Notes: generated from the sequence alone by a model not told the origin. DNA of 64,000 nt from Oceanobacillus caeni (GCF_019037185.1 NZ_JAHHXM010000015.1:1-64000); one strand, 5' to 3'; shown: positions 45,212 to 54,370, numbered from the stretch's first letter. A program made the numbers and translations.

Positions 45212-45490
45212 TAAAAATCCTCCTTACAAATAGGGCTGCATTCTATTCAATAGACGGACAACCTATCTTATTGTATTCAAAAGTAAAAAGAAACATGCTT
45301 AACGATGGTATGAGTGGTGGAAGACGTAAGAAAAGCGTTCAAATCGCAACTCATCGAAAAGAACGGATTTAATCTACCCCTCCAACCTGATCCCTACAAC
45401 ACCCAACATGTAATCTAAACCTTTATGGTTAATTTTTGATTAAATGGGAAGATTATTAAATAAATTAAGGTAAAAATAGGAGGGAAAAAT

Positions 45491-46039
45491 ATGAAACGAA
45501 TTTTATTTCTAGCTTCAATATTTATTTTAGCTTTAACTTTAGTAGCATGTGGTGGCAATAACAATGATAATAATGATACGACCACCAATCAGGGAGCCGA
45601 TGTAACAAACAACGAAAATCAAGATACCAATGAAGCTGATGATAAAGCCGGTAATGATACCAATGACACAGCAACTAACAATAACAATGGGACCGAAGAC
45701 ATGCGAGCTAAAATGGATGAATTGAATTATGTTGATTTTGAGTTATCTGTCAAATATGACGGGGATAAAGAATATGAAGCAAGCTTAGAAAAAAATCAAG
45801 ATGGTAGTGTTGAAGCGGAGTTAGAAGATGAAATTAATGGAGTTGATATTCACGGTCAAGAGGCATTTGACGAGGTTTATCCAAAAGTTAAAGAGCTAAC
45901 GATTGAACAGAAGACGAATAAAGACGATGCTATTCAACAAGCATTAGATGCATTTTCCCTAGAGTCAAATTACAAGGAAATAGAATTAGAAATTAAATTT
46001 AAAGATGGCACGAAAATAGAATTCAAGGATAACAAATAA
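45491..46039 (+). CDS. YusW-like lipoprotein
   Basis: The 182-residue lipoprotein (TLVAC, Cys20) has an Asn/Asp/Thr-rich flexible linker (about 22-68) and a compact C-terminal domain of the YusW type (FELSVKYDGDKEYEASLEKN ... IELEIKFKDGTKIEF). The function is unknown. Good AGGAGG start. The composition of the linker is typical of lipoprotein stalks in halotolerant Bacillaceae. Confidence 0.8.
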   Translation: MKRILFLASIFILALTLVACGGNNNDNNDTTTNQGADVTNNENQDTNEADDKAGNDTNDTATNNNNGTEDMRAKMDELNYVDFELSVKYDGDKEYEASLEKNQDGSVEAELEDEINGVDIHGQEAFDEVYPKVKELTIEQKTNKDDAIQQALDAFSLESNYKEIELEIKFKDGTKIEFKDNK

Positions 46040-46045
46040 TCACTA

Positions 46046-46083
46046 AAAAACAGGCAAAGCTTTCTAGTTTGCCTGTTTTTTAG
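46046..46083 (+). terminator. terminator after the YusW-like gene
   Basis: AAAAAACAGGCAAAC-type arm with GTTTGCCTGTTTTTT, followed by T-run; loop TTTCTA. Confidence 0.8.
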
Positions 46084-46096
46084 TGGTTTGCTTTTT

Positions 46097-46168
46097 TCAC
46101 TTCAAGTTTCTGGGGGAGATCAACTGCGAAAGTGGGGGATGATGAACCCTCGGCTCGTTTTCTTTATC
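46097..46168. repeat. dispersed hairpin element, partial copy E
   Basis: CACTTCAAGTTTCTGGGGGA, then AGTGGGGGATGATGAACCCT and TTTTCTTTAT, i.e. left hairpin and shortened right hairpin of the element. Confidence 0.5.
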
Positions 46169-46214
46169 ATATTTTAAATGAATCATTCATAAATCATAAG
46201 TGTGGTATCAAAAT

Positions 46215-46270
46215 AGTAAGCGTTTTCCGAAAGGGGGGGTGAGTTAGTATTTTTAATGTGAGCGCTGTAA
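46215..46270 (+). promoter_or_regulatory. two cre-like sites before the acetate permease genes
   Basis: AGTAAGCGTTTTCC (46215-46228) matches 12 of 14 and TGTGAGCGCTGTAA (46257-46270) 13 of 14 positions of TGWNANCGNTNWCA. Acetate metabolism is a known CcpA target, which supports the reading. Confidence 0.5.
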
Positions 46271-46297
46271 GGACATTAAATAAAAGGGGGGTATTAG

Positions 46298-46630
46298 ATG
46301 GCTGATTTACACAAAAATAATAAAGTGGATTATGAAAGTATCGCAGAAAGTGAGCAATTTAAGCATTTTATGAAGGAAAAAAGAAGGTTTACGGTACCAA
46401 TGACTGTTTTCTTTCTCATCTTTTACTTTTTGCTTCCTATATGTACGTCTTACACCACCTTTCTAAACACACCGGCATTTGGGGATATTTCTTGGGTCTG
46501 GATATTTGCGGTTGCTCAATTTGTGATGACTTGGGTGTTATGTACGATTTATGTGAGAAAGGCAAACTCCTTTGATGAAAAAGTAGAAGCTATTATTCAC
46601 GACCAAATTAAAAAAGGAGGTAAAGCCTAA
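46298..46630 (+). CDS. DUF485 membrane protein, partner of ActP
   Basis: The 110-residue protein has two membrane helices (after KEKRRFTVPMTVFFLIFYF, and near VWIFAVAQFVMTWVLCTIY) and fits DUF485 (YjcH/YwcB), which is almost always encoded just before a sodium/acetate symporter. It overlaps actP by one base (TAATG), indicating coupled translation. It is probably an accessory of the symporter. Confidence 0.88.
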   Translation: MADLHKNNKVDYESIAESEQFKHFMKEKRRFTVPMTVFFLIFYFLLPICTSYTTFLNTPAFGDISWVWIFAVAQFVMTWVLCTIYVRKANSFDEKVEAIIHDQIKKGGKA

Positions 46631-48159
46631 TGGATCCAATTGTTGTCTTCCTTTTCATTGCTATCGTTATTCTAACTTTAGTAATCACGTATTTTGCCGC
46701 GAAGAACACCAAGTCAACTGGTGACTTCTACACAGCCGGTGGGGGATTAACTGGCTGGCAAAATGGATTAGCCATTGCCGGTGACTACCTATCAGCTGCA
46801 TCTTTCCTTGGAATAGCTGGGGCGATTGCGTTAAACGGTTTTGATGGATTCTTTTACAGTATTGGATTTTTAATTGCTTATTTAGTTGTTTTATTTTTAG
46901 TAGCGGAGCCATTGCGTAATCTTGGGAAATATACACTTGCTGATATGATTCATTCACGATTTGATTCGAAAAAGGTAAGAGGTGCGGCTGCACTAAGTAC
47001 GATTACAATCGTTCTGTTTTATATGATTGCACAGCTTGTAGGAGCGGGTGCACTCATTCAGTTATTATTTCATATTGATTATTGGATTGCTGTTTTAATT
47101 GTTGGTGTTATGATGACCATTTATGTGCTTTTTGGTGGAATGATTGCCACTAGCTGGGTGCAGATTACGAAGGCTGTTCTTTTAATGGCGGGAATGGTTA
47201 TTATGGCATTTCTTGTTCTTTGGAAATTTGATTTTAATATAGCTGCCATGTTTACTGAGGTGAAAACTGCTACAAGCCATGGCGCTGCTTATTTAGAACC
47301 GGGATTAAAATATGATGATCCATTAGGAACGATTTCCTTAATGATTGCGCTTGTTCTCGGTACAGCCGGTTTACCACATATTTTGATGCGTTTCTTTACG
47401 GTAAAAGATGCGAAAACAGCTAGAAGTTCAGTTATTACAGCTACCTGGACGATTGGTATCTTTTATATTCTTACGTTATTTCTAGGCTTTGGAGCGGCCA
47501 TATACGTTGGTCAAAATGAAATACTTGCAGCTAATTCGGGTGGGAACATGGCGGCACCGCTACTTGCAGAGGCGTTGGGAGGTAATATTTTATTCGCCTT
47601 CATATCTGCTGTTGCGTTTGCTACCATTCTAGCGGTTGTGGCAGGTCTTGTATTATCTGGAGCCTCCGCTTTTGCCCATGATATATATGGTCAAATTATT
47701 AAAAAAGGGAAAGCTACGGATAGAGAACAAATGCTAGCTGCACGTTATGCGTCATTAGCAGTTTCGGTGTTATCGATTATTTTAGCCTTAGGTGCGCAAA
47801 GCCTTAATGTTGCATTCCTTGTTTCGCTTGCTTTCTGTATCGCAGCAAGTGCCAATTTACCTGTCATTCTTTATACGATTTATTGGAAGCGATTTAATAC
47901 AACTGGTGCGATTTCAGCAGTATTATTCGGTCTAATTTCAGCATTAGTTTTAGTATCGATGAGCCCAAGTGTTTTCTCGCCAGAAGCGGGCGCAGCGTTA
48001 TTTGTCGGAAATCCAATCTTTCCATTAGAAAATCCAGCGCTTGTTAGTGTACCACTAGGCTTTCTCGGAGGTTACCTTGGTACGATTTACTCAAAAGAAC
48101 AAGATCTCAAACGCTATGCAGAGGTTAAAGTAAAAGCGCATATTGGTAATAGGGAATAG
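46630..48159 (+). CDS. actP: sodium/acetate-type symporter
   Basis: The 509-residue protein is a solute:sodium symporter with about 13 membrane helices and family motifs (STGDFYTAGGGLTGWQNGLA, AGDYLSAASFLGIAG, GTAGLPHILMRFFTVKDAKT). It is closest in pattern to the ActP/YwcA group that takes up acetate, propionate or pyruvate. Co-translation with DUF485 and two upstream cre-like sites fit short-chain acid uptake when sugar is short. It could supply propionate to the methylcitrate operon, but that link is inference. Confidence 0.9.
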   Translation: MDPIVVFLFIAIVILTLVITYFAAKNTKSTGDFYTAGGGLTGWQNGLAIAGDYLSAASFLGIAGAIALNGFDGFFYSIGFLIAYLVVLFLVAEPLRNLGKYTLADMIHSRFDSKKVRGAAALSTITIVLFYMIAQLVGAGALIQLLFHIDYWIAVLIVGVMMTIYVLFGGMIATSWVQITKAVLLMAGMVIMAFLVLWKFDFNIAAMFTEVKTATSHGAAYLEPGLKYDDPLGTISLMIALVLGTAGLPHILMRFFTVKDAKTARSSVITATWTIGIFYILTLFLGFGAAIYVGQNEILAANSGGNMAAPLLAEALGGNILFAFISAVAFATILAVVAGLVLSGASAFAHDIYGQIIKKGKATDREQMLAARYASLAVSVLSIILALGAQSLNVAFLVSLAFCIAASANLPVILYTIYWKRFNTTGAISAVLFGLISALVLVSMSPSVFSPEAGAALFVGNPIFPLENPALVSVPLGFLGGYLGTIYSKEQDLKRYAEVKVKAHIGNRE

Positions 48160-48230
48160 GGGGTATAGGGACAGTAGAGACCACTGAAAAAAAGGTGCTT
48201 TTACAGTAGTCTCGAACCTGTTCCTTTGTC

Positions 48231-48827
48231 TCACGCTGCTCGTTTACTTCTATTCTCTGTGCTCACAGATGTAACCAGTCTTGATCCTTTCGAAAGCACC
48301 AACGCTAATACAATGGAACATGCAATAGCAGAAGAAATATAAGAGATGCCATTCATAATTAAGGAATAAATAACTGGTGCTTGGCCTGCTTCAATTGCAT
48401 ATTCACTGAAGAAAACTATACCTGCAAGGAAATGCCAGAAGTAACGGGCAAATCCACCGACGAAGGTTGCGACAATTATCCAGACAATAGCCTTGCCCAT
48501 GTTTTTGCTTCTTAAGTTATTTTTAATTGGGTTGATAAATAGTCCTGCAAAACCGACACATGCGAAAGCTACGAAATACTCTATGAACGCTTGTAATGGT
48601 GTTAGAATCCATGCTTCCCCAATGGCAATTTGTAATAATCCCCAAAGGAATCCACTGATAATTGCCGCTAAAAATCCTCTGCGAAATGCGATGATGAATA
48701 TCGGCACCATTGCAAAGGAAATGGAGATGGACGGTCCAATACGGAGTGATGGCAATAAATCGAGCACAAGGGCAAGTGCCGCAAAAATGGCCACCTCAAT
48801 AAGCGTTTGTAAACCTAATTTTTTCAT
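48231..48827 (-). CDS. thiT: thiamine transporter S-component
   Basis: The 198-residue membrane protein is the substrate-binding (S) subunit of an ECF transporter. It has six hydrophobic helices with conserved ThiT features (PSLRIGPSISISFAMVPIFI, GEAWILTPLQAFIEYF, GFARYFWHFLAG). It binds thiamine and works with the shared EcfAA'T module encoded elsewhere. The ATG at 48827 follows AGGAGG; the 16 residues upstream in the longer reading are not part of the protein. A TPP riboswitch precedes it. Confidence 0.92.
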   Translation of the reverse strand: MKKLGLQTLIEVAIFAALALVLDLLPSLRIGPSISISFAMVPIFIIAFRRGFLAAIISGFLWGLLQIAIGEAWILTPLQAFIEYFVAFACVGFAGLFINPIKNNLRSKNMGKAIVWIIVATFVGGFARYFWHFLAGIVFFSEYAIEAGQAPVIYSLIMNGISYISSAIACSIVLALVLSKGSRLVTSVSTENRSKRAA

Positions 48828-48883
48828 TAAAAAAAGCCTCCTAATTGTGTTTTTAACGCACCAAAAGGAAGACATAGTTACCT

Positions 48884-49020
48884 AGTTTACTAGATAGATT
48901 TCACATTACGCATAAACAACTAGTAAACTATTCACCACATCCCTACGCTAGAATTAACTAACAGGTTCGAAGGGTAAGAACAATTTGTTCCCTCTCAGCT
49001 TTCGCTCCCCTTGTGGTCAC
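48884..49020 (-). ncRNA. TPP riboswitch (THI box)
   Basis: On the minus strand the aptamer runs from about 49017 to 48935: ACCACAAGGGGAGC, AGCTGAGAGGG, ACCCTTCGAACCTG and CTAGCGTAGGGATGTGGT, with P1 closed by CCACA/TGTGG. Downstream, TAGTTTACTAG and CTAGTAAACTA can pair (48884-48929), a probable part of the expression platform before the AGGAGG of thiT. Confidence 0.93.
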
Positions 49021-49216
49021 GTTATTCGATTTACTCATGATAGTATCATATTTTCTATCTTTTGAGAAGTGGGAGGGCAAGTCCGTCATTGTCACCTGAG
49101 CCATTTTCTTTTAAAGTACTAGGATTTCATGGGAAAATTATTAAACTTGTACCCTTATTTCTTCTTTGAACTAAGTTTCTACAGCTATTATTTTTAAGCT
49201 GATTTTGAACAACAAT

Positions 49217-50434
49217 TTACCTTTTACCTCGAAATGGAACGCGAGACCTGTTCCCCCGACTTTTTTTAGCGTAGAGGAATAAGATTAGTAAAAGTACAGT
49301 TTGTCCGAGAAAAGCTATAGCATCCCAGAATGCTAATGAATTTGTCGACCGGAGTAAATTAGAAAAAACTTGCGAATAAGCATAATAGGCCTGTGGTACA
49401 AAGTAAAAAACAAATAAACTAAGGGTTAACAGCATCCCGCCGATATAAAATGCACTATAAATACGAACAACTTTGCACTCTCCCTCGAATGGTTCTGTCT
49501 CATTAGAATCAATCTTTAAAAATGGGATCCATTTACTTAAAAACTGCTTGCCGCGTTCCAGTAAGTTATAGCATCCCGTTATATTTTCAATAAAATAATA
49601 GACATCTGTCTTCATATAGAAACAACATTGGTACAAGGTTTTAATAACAATATCCAATGCGATAATGCCAAGAATGCCTATAAAAATACCGTTCGCACTG
49701 GGGAAGAGGAGTTGTATTGTTAGGACGATAAAAACGATTGTTTGTTCAAAAGCCATTCCGGCAAAGTATAGGATGTTTCTTTGCTTTGGCGCCAATTTCC
49801 AAGCTGAGGTTAGGTCTGTTTCAAAAACGACAAAAATAAGTCTATTCCCGATATCCAATTTAGTTGGTAAATCGTAGGAACGGATAGCAAGGATATGCCC
49901 AAATTCATGAATGATGATAAAGAATAGCGAGATAAACATATAGGTGATGATATTGAGCATCATGGAATGGAACAGAAATATATCTTGATAATGGGGGAAG
50001 AGTTCGGGATTCCACACTATAAGTGAGATATTAACCATTAATAGGATGAGATAAATCTTATTCGTAACCCTATTAAAAAAGAAACGTCCAACTCGAGGGG
50101 GGATCCATGTAAATCCACCTGAAGATTGTATTTCCTTTACTTGCTTGACTTTTTCTCCATTTACCTCTTGAATGAGACCCAATTCCATTAGCTGCCCGCC
50201 AAATTCAATTATATCTACTTTTTCTTTCGGATACTTTTTCTGTAATTTACTTTCGATTTCACCTAATAGTTGCCCATCATTTATCCTTTCAATTGCATCA
50301 ATACAAATCTCCGGCATTTCAAAAAAATCACCAGAAACAGGTTCCTCCACGATATAATTCTTCCTATCTTTTTGAATGGACAATGGATATAGGGTGATTT
50401 GCGATTCTAATGATAATTTCAAGCCTTTCACCAC
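49217..50434 (-). CDS. M50-type membrane metalloprotease with N-terminal PqqD/RRE-like domain
   Basis: The 405-residue protein has an N-terminal soluble domain (about 1-95: YIVEEPVSGDFFEMPEICID, then QLMELGLIQEVNG) resembling PqqD-like peptide-recognition domains, then several membrane helices with zinc motif HEFGH at 176-180 and a distal KTDVYYFIENITGCYNL (Asp277) equivalent to the LDGYY-D-NL third ligand of putative peptide zinc metalloproteases such as YydH. It lies 52 bp after a 22-codon peptide gene, the natural substrate candidate. It starts at GTG 50434; TTG 50422 is an alternative. The function is inferred. Confidence 0.75.
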   Translation of the reverse strand: MVKGLKLSLESQITLYPLSIQKDRKNYIVEEPVSGDFFEMPEICIDAIERINDGQLLGEIESKLQKKYPKEKVDIIEFGGQLMELGLIQEVNGEKVKQVKEIQSSGGFTWIPPRVGRFFFNRVTNKIYLILLMVNISLIVWNPELFPHYQDIFLFHSMMLNIITYMFISLFFIIIHEFGHILAIRSYDLPTKLDIGNRLIFVVFETDLTSAWKLAPKQRNILYFAGMAFEQTIVFIVLTIQLLFPSANGIFIGILGIIALDIVIKTLYQCCFYMKTDVYYFIENITGCYNLLERGKQFLSKWIPFLKIDSNETEPFEGECKVVRIYSAFYIGGMLLTLSLFVFYFVPQAYYAYSQVFSNLLRSTNSLAFWDAIAFLGQTVLLLILFLYAKKSRGNRSRVPFRGKR

Positions 50435-50486
50435 CGTTCTTTAGAAATGAAAATAGGATGCAAATGCACCCTATATCTAAAACTAC

Positions 50487-50555
50487 TTAACCTTTTGGAA
50501 TGATGAAACACCACCAACATGTTGCTTTAACTTTTTTTAGTTTACGGATTTTCAT
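50487..50555 (-). CDS. 22-residue CWWC peptide, possible precursor peptide
   Basis: A short frame beginning MKIRKLKKVKA (strongly basic) and ending TCWWCFIIPKG, with an excellent AAGGAGG site seven bases before its ATG. It overlaps the 3' end of the HD-GYP gene by 14 bases and precedes the M50 gene. The basic start and Cys-Trp-Trp-Cys core look like a leader/core arrangement or a disulfide-containing signal peptide. No modifying enzyme (radical SAM, YcaO, lanthipeptide synthetase) is in the window. Its being translated is supported by the binding site and spacing only. Confidence 0.65.
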   Translation of the reverse strand: MKIRKLKKVKATCWWCFIIPKG

Positions 50556-51726
50556 GGTTGCTACCCTCCTTTAAAGATTGGTCTTTATTATATTTTTTAA
50601 AGATTGTCATCCAATCTGGATACACTTGTTTAAAAGTTTCTACTAATTTAGGATCAAATTGCGTTCCTTTGCCATCTATAACACGTTGATAAGCTTCACC
50701 AAAAGGAAGTGCTGGTCGATATGACCTTGTAGAAGTCATCGCATCAAAAGCATCTGCAATAGCTGTGATTCTTGCAACAAGAGGTGTTTCCTCTCCTTTA
50801 AGTCCATCTGGATACCCCTTGCCATCCCATCTTTCATGGTGATGATAAACTACAGCGATATGATCAGCAATACCTTCTACATCTTTAATTGCTTTCGCCC
50901 CCACAACGGGATGAGTTTTAATGATTACATATTCTTCATCTGTTAGTTTACTAGATTTTGTCAGAATGGAGTCGGGAATATTCACTTTACCGATGTCATG
51001 TAAAAGACACGCATAATAAAAATGATTATAATTGGATTCTTTCACTTGTTCGGTTGCTTTTGCTAGACTTATTGCGTATTCTGCTACGCGTTCACTATGA
51101 CCACGAGTATAAGGGTCTTTTAACTCCAAAGTGGCAATTACTCCTTTAACAATTCCCGCTAATTGTTCATTGTAAGAATCTTTCAGTGCCTGTACATATA
51201 TTAAAAAACGATGAAGAAGCATATAGGCAATAAAAGCTAATAAGATATTGAGAATAACAGGAAAGAATACGACAGGGTCTTGTATGAATACTCCTACCAC
51301 TATGTACTTTAAGATAATTCCCAATGTAACTAGATAGAAAAACCGCTTATTGATAAAAATAGGAGAAAATAATATAATCACTACTTCTACTAAATTACCA
51401 CTACTATATGATTCCTGATTACCAAAGTAATAATAAATATCAGTCACTAAGTTTGTGATTAAATAGGTGATAACGAGAATATATTTTACATTTTCAGGTT
51501 TACCCTTTTTAAAGAAATATATGGTAACAGGGATAAGACAGATAATGATGAAATGTTTAACGAAACTTAAATAGTACCAAATCTTATCGGGTAATTCTAA
51601 TGCCCATGGAAAAAAGGGTAAAAAATTATAATAAAATATATCATATAAAAAGAATACAATATAAAATAACCACATAAATAATAAGGTAGCCCTTTTTTCT
51701 TCTTGTAATAATGACATATTTTTCAT
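50542..51726 (-). CDS. membrane HD-GYP c-di-GMP phosphodiesterase
   Basis: The 394-residue protein has six or more membrane helices in residues 1-178 and a cytoplasmic HD-GYP domain with HDIGK (243-247), THPVVGA, YHHHERWDGKGYP (GYP at 304-306) and DAFDAMTS. Such domains hydrolyse c-di-GMP to pGpG or GMP. The membrane part is an uncharacterised sensor. GAGGT precedes the ATG. It lies 82 bp after the GGDEF gene and overlaps the CWWC peptide gene, so the four genes may be one transcript. Confidence 0.88.
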   Translation of the reverse strand: MKNMSLLQEEKRATLLFMWLFYIVFFLYDIFYYNFLPFFPWALELPDKIWYYLSFVKHFIIICLIPVTIYFFKKGKPENVKYILVITYLITNLVTDIYYYFGNQESYSSGNLVEVVIILFSPIFINKRFFYLVTLGIILKYIVVGVFIQDPVVFFPVILNILLAFIAYMLLHRFLIYVQALKDSYNEQLAGIVKGVIATLELKDPYTRGHSERVAEYAISLAKATEQVKESNYNHFYYACLLHDIGKVNIPDSILTKSSKLTDEEYVIIKTHPVVGAKAIKDVEGIADHIAVVYHHHERWDGKGYPDGLKGEETPLVARITAIADAFDAMTSTRSYRPALPFGEAYQRVIDGKGTQFDPKLVETFKQVYPDWMTIFKKYNKDQSLKEGSNHENP

Positions 51727-51808
51727 CTATTTACCTCACTAACCAACGATGGAGTGGCCGGATGAATGTTGTTCCGATTGACTGTAGGACGATGGGAGTA
51801 TACTTGAC

Positions 51809-52462
51809 TCATGATGGGCTAACTTCCACAGTATTGGATTTTATTTGATACATTCGTTTATCGGAAATCAATAATAATTCTGAAATATTTTGCCCGTCTT
51901 CTGGATAGATGGCATGACCGATGGATAAAGTTACACCTGATTTATTAGATTCTTGACAATGGTTCAACTCGGCCCTAATCGACTCGTTCATTTGATTAAT
52001 CAGATTTTGTGCAGATGTACAATCCATATTATTAAGTAATACAATAAATTCATCTCCGCCCCAGCGAACAAGTATGTGCTCTTTACGAATATTTTTCGTA
52101 ATCGACCTACATAATTGTTGCAAAATGAAGTCACCATAATGATGGCCATAGGAATCATTAATCATTTTAAAATTGTCTATATCAATATTTAAAATTCCTA
52201 TTCTTTCATTCTTGCGTTTTGCACGTTTTAACTGCTTTTCAAAATAGATATAGGCATACCTGCGATTATAAACACCGGTTAGCGGGTCATGATAGGATAG
52301 GTATCTGAACTTATCATACCAACCTCCAATAAACCATGAAAAACCTGCATGTATGAATGTAAAGATAGTGAAAAGAATGATATCAACTCTTCCTACTATC
52401 GAATATACTGATGCAGAAGTCAACGACAAAATTAATAAAATAAACCTACCGTAATATTCCAT
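51809..52462 (-). CDS. small membrane diguanylate cyclase (GGDEF)
   Basis: The 217-residue protein has two membrane helices (about 6-46) and a complete GGDEF domain: DPLTGVYNRR, DIDNFKMINDSYGHHYGD and GGDEF at 135-139. It should make c-di-GMP from two GTP. At the usual inhibitory-site position the sequence is RKEH (126-129) in place of RxxD, so product inhibition may be absent. The ATG has AAAGGAG upstream. It is paired with an HD-GYP phosphodiesterase gene, giving a make/break pair. Confidence 0.9.
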   Translation of the reverse strand: MEYYGRFILLILSLTSASVYSIVGRVDIILFTIFTFIHAGFSWFIGGWYDKFRYLSYHDPLTGVYNRRYAYIYFEKQLKRAKRKNERIGILNIDIDNFKMINDSYGHHYGDFILQQLCRSITKNIRKEHILVRWGGDEFIVLLNNMDCTSAQNLINQMNESIRAELNHCQESNKSGVTLSIGHAIYPEDGQNISELLLISDKRMYQIKSNTVEVSPS

Positions 52463-52651
52463 ATGTTCTCCTTTGGGACAATAAGACGGTGATTATCCCA
52501 CGACATAAATTTGGTTGTCCTATCTGCTAAAAAGTAAAAAACTACCATAAAAACCATCATACAATACTATTATATTAAAATATGCAAAAAGTATCATGGT
52601 AAAATTGTACTATGATCACCAAATAAAATAGGGGAGAAGAAATAAAATAAG

Positions 52652-52682
52652 AAAACAAGCCATGAGAGGCTATGGCTTGTTT
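52652..52682. terminator. terminator hairpin
   Basis: AAACAAGCCAT/ATGGCTTGTTT stem with an 8-9 base loop after the minus-strand nuclease gene. Confidence 0.75.
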
Positions 52683-52697
52683 ATGAAGTAGGGGTTA

Positions 52698-53519
52698 TCA
52701 CCGCATTGATTTCCTAAACCCAGCATCTACAGCTTCTTGTTCCGTGCAAAACATTTCTTCCGGTTTCGTCACCTCATAAAATTGTTGGTCTGGCATATGA
52801 TAGATTTTCTCTCCATCCTTTGCTATGTTTCCTTTAATATCGCAACTACTTGAGTTGCTGGAAGGTTCTTTCTCTTCTTTAGGAGAGTTGATAACAGATG
52901 CATCAAAGCCACGGTCTGTTGCGTAATTTTCTACACTCCATATCCCAATAGCTTGTTGCTGCGCTTCTTTTTGTATTTCGTTGTATTGGTCCACATATTT
53001 CGTGTTAGGTTCATAAATATATGCGACTCTCGCCAATCCATTTTTTAATAATTCCTCTTGCACGGAAACGCCATCGACATAGACATAAGCTAGCAATCTT
53101 TGATATTTATCTCGATGCGAAATATCAAATTCTAATTGCACTTGTCCACTTTCTACCATTTTTCTAGTAAAATCTTTCGCTTCCTGTCCATAGGGCTGTT
53201 CCCCTAATCGTGGGTGATTTGTTTCAGGTGTATCAACTAATAAAAATCGTACATTTTCTTCTTTGCCATCGATGTTAACTTTGATGGTATCGCCATCAAT
53301 TGGTTTGACTAATTGGACGTTTACTAATTTTTTGTCGGTGCTAGTTTCTTGGGCATTTTTGGAATCGGCTGGAGAGGTTTCATTCTCTACTACCGGCTCT
53401 TCCTGTGTTTCTGCTTTTTCTGTTTGATTCGTAAAATCGGTATCTAACCCAGCCCCTTCCATACTACATCCGGCTAATAGAATGATAAAAAGGGCAATGA
53501 TGTTTCGTAATTTTTTCAA
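52698..53519 (-). CDS. secreted thermonuclease-like lipoprotein
   Basis: The 273-residue lipoprotein (LLAGC, Cys18) has an acidic linker, a staphylococcal nuclease domain (about 66-200: PIDGDTIKV, RFLLVDTPET, YGQEAKDFT, RDKYQRLLAYVY) with the catalytic Asp/Arg/Glu pattern, and a C-terminal zinc-like sunset domain (CDIKGNIAKDGEKIYHMPDQ ... MFCTEQEAVDAGFRKS). It degrades extracellular DNA or RNA while membrane-anchored, as Bacillus YncB does. Start ATG; single gene. Confidence 0.88.
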   Translation of the reverse strand: MKKLRNIIALFIILLAGCSMEGAGLDTDFTNQTEKAETQEEPVVENETSPADSKNAQETSTDKKLVNVQLVKPIDGDTIKVNIDGKEENVRFLLVDTPETNHPRLGEQPYGQEAKDFTRKMVESGQVQLEFDISHRDKYQRLLAYVYVDGVSVQEELLKNGLARVAYIYEPNTKYVDQYNEIQKEAQQQAIGIWSVENYATDRGFDASVINSPKEEKEPSSNSSSCDIKGNIAKDGEKIYHMPDQQFYEVTKPEEMFCTEQEAVDAGFRKSMR

Positions 53520-53636
53520 AATCTCCTATTCCTTTAAGTCAGTTTTTCACTTTTACTAGTTTAACACCAATGTTAGAAGAAGGAATAGAGTACTTTTTAC
53601 CCGATTTCGGTTTAGTTTTTTTGAAAGAAAATGAGT

Positions 53637-53678
53637 TGACTTCCACCTCAATCTTCTGGGTGGACATAGAAGGTACCA
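53637..53678. repeat. dispersed hairpin element, fragment F
   Basis: TTCCACCTCAATCTTCTGGG followed by ACATAGAAGGTACC matches the left hairpin block of the element. Confidence 0.45.
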
Positions 53679-53832
53679 CAAAATTAAGTCATTCTAGGAA
53701 AAAACTTGTGTCATATAATGGGATAACTTAAATCCTTAAAGTATCGATTCTAATGTAATAGGGAAAACTGTTATCAAAAATAGGATAGGACATGAAGGAA
53801 ATTTATGTTCTTTTATGATAAGGAGTGTATAG

Positions 53833-54222
53833 ATGTTGAATAGAAGAGTAATGTACCAGTTAATTGGAATTATTGTTTTCGCTGTGATGTATGTAATCGG
53901 CAAAAATTATCTCATGGCATATGATTTCACTAGTGTACCGAGCTTTTATTATCCTTATAGTAACATAGGGATCATCATGTTACTTGCAGCTTGTGGATTC
54001 TCTTATATAGCCTTTACGGTGATCGAAAAGGAAACGAATCGTGAACCAATTCATAAGCTTTTATTTACTTTGCTGCAAATCACTAGCCTTGCGATTGTAA
54101 TTGAATTTTATACGATCAAGGTTTTTCATTATCCAGTCGTTGTGCAGGTTGTAGGTATTTTGTTGGTGATTTCACTTGTGATTATATCTTCAAGAAATAG
54201 TAGGGTAGGTTCTTCTACCTGA
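53833..54222 (+). CDS. four-helix membrane protein of unknown function
   Basis: This 129-residue protein has four hydrophobic segments (about 8-24, 45-63, 78-95, 100-118) and a short basic tail. I do not recognise the family. AAGGAG lies eight bases before the ATG at 53833. It stands alone between the divergent nuclease gene and the LacI gene, with copy G of the dispersed repeat following. Confidence 0.65.
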   Translation: MLNRRVMYQLIGIIVFAVMYVIGKNYLMAYDFTSVPSFYYPYSNIGIIMLLAACGFSYIAFTVIEKETNREPIHKLLFTLLQITSLAIVIEFYTIKVFHYPVVVQVVGILLVISLVIISSRNSRVGSST

Positions 54223-54259
54223 TGGAAAGCGAGACTGTGGGATATCTTGCTTTTTTTAT

Positions 54260-54370
54260 CCTATCTCAAAGAAGGTGGGTGGGAGATTAATTTCCTGTAA
54301 AGGTCCAATAAGTGCGCCTAACCATCAGTGGGGGATGAAGGAACCCCCCGCTGAAGTAAGTCTTCTTTAT
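54260..54370. repeat. dispersed hairpin element, copy G
   Basis: CTGTAAAGGTCCAATAAGTG, then ACCATCAGTGGGGGATGAAG, CCCCCCGCTGAAG and TAAGTCTTCTTTAT: right two thirds of the element, upstream of the LacI gene. Confidence 0.7.

Noticed and set aside
46685..46993. Minus-strand frame inside actP
   Set aside because: Lies within a clear membrane-transporter gene; shadow frame.
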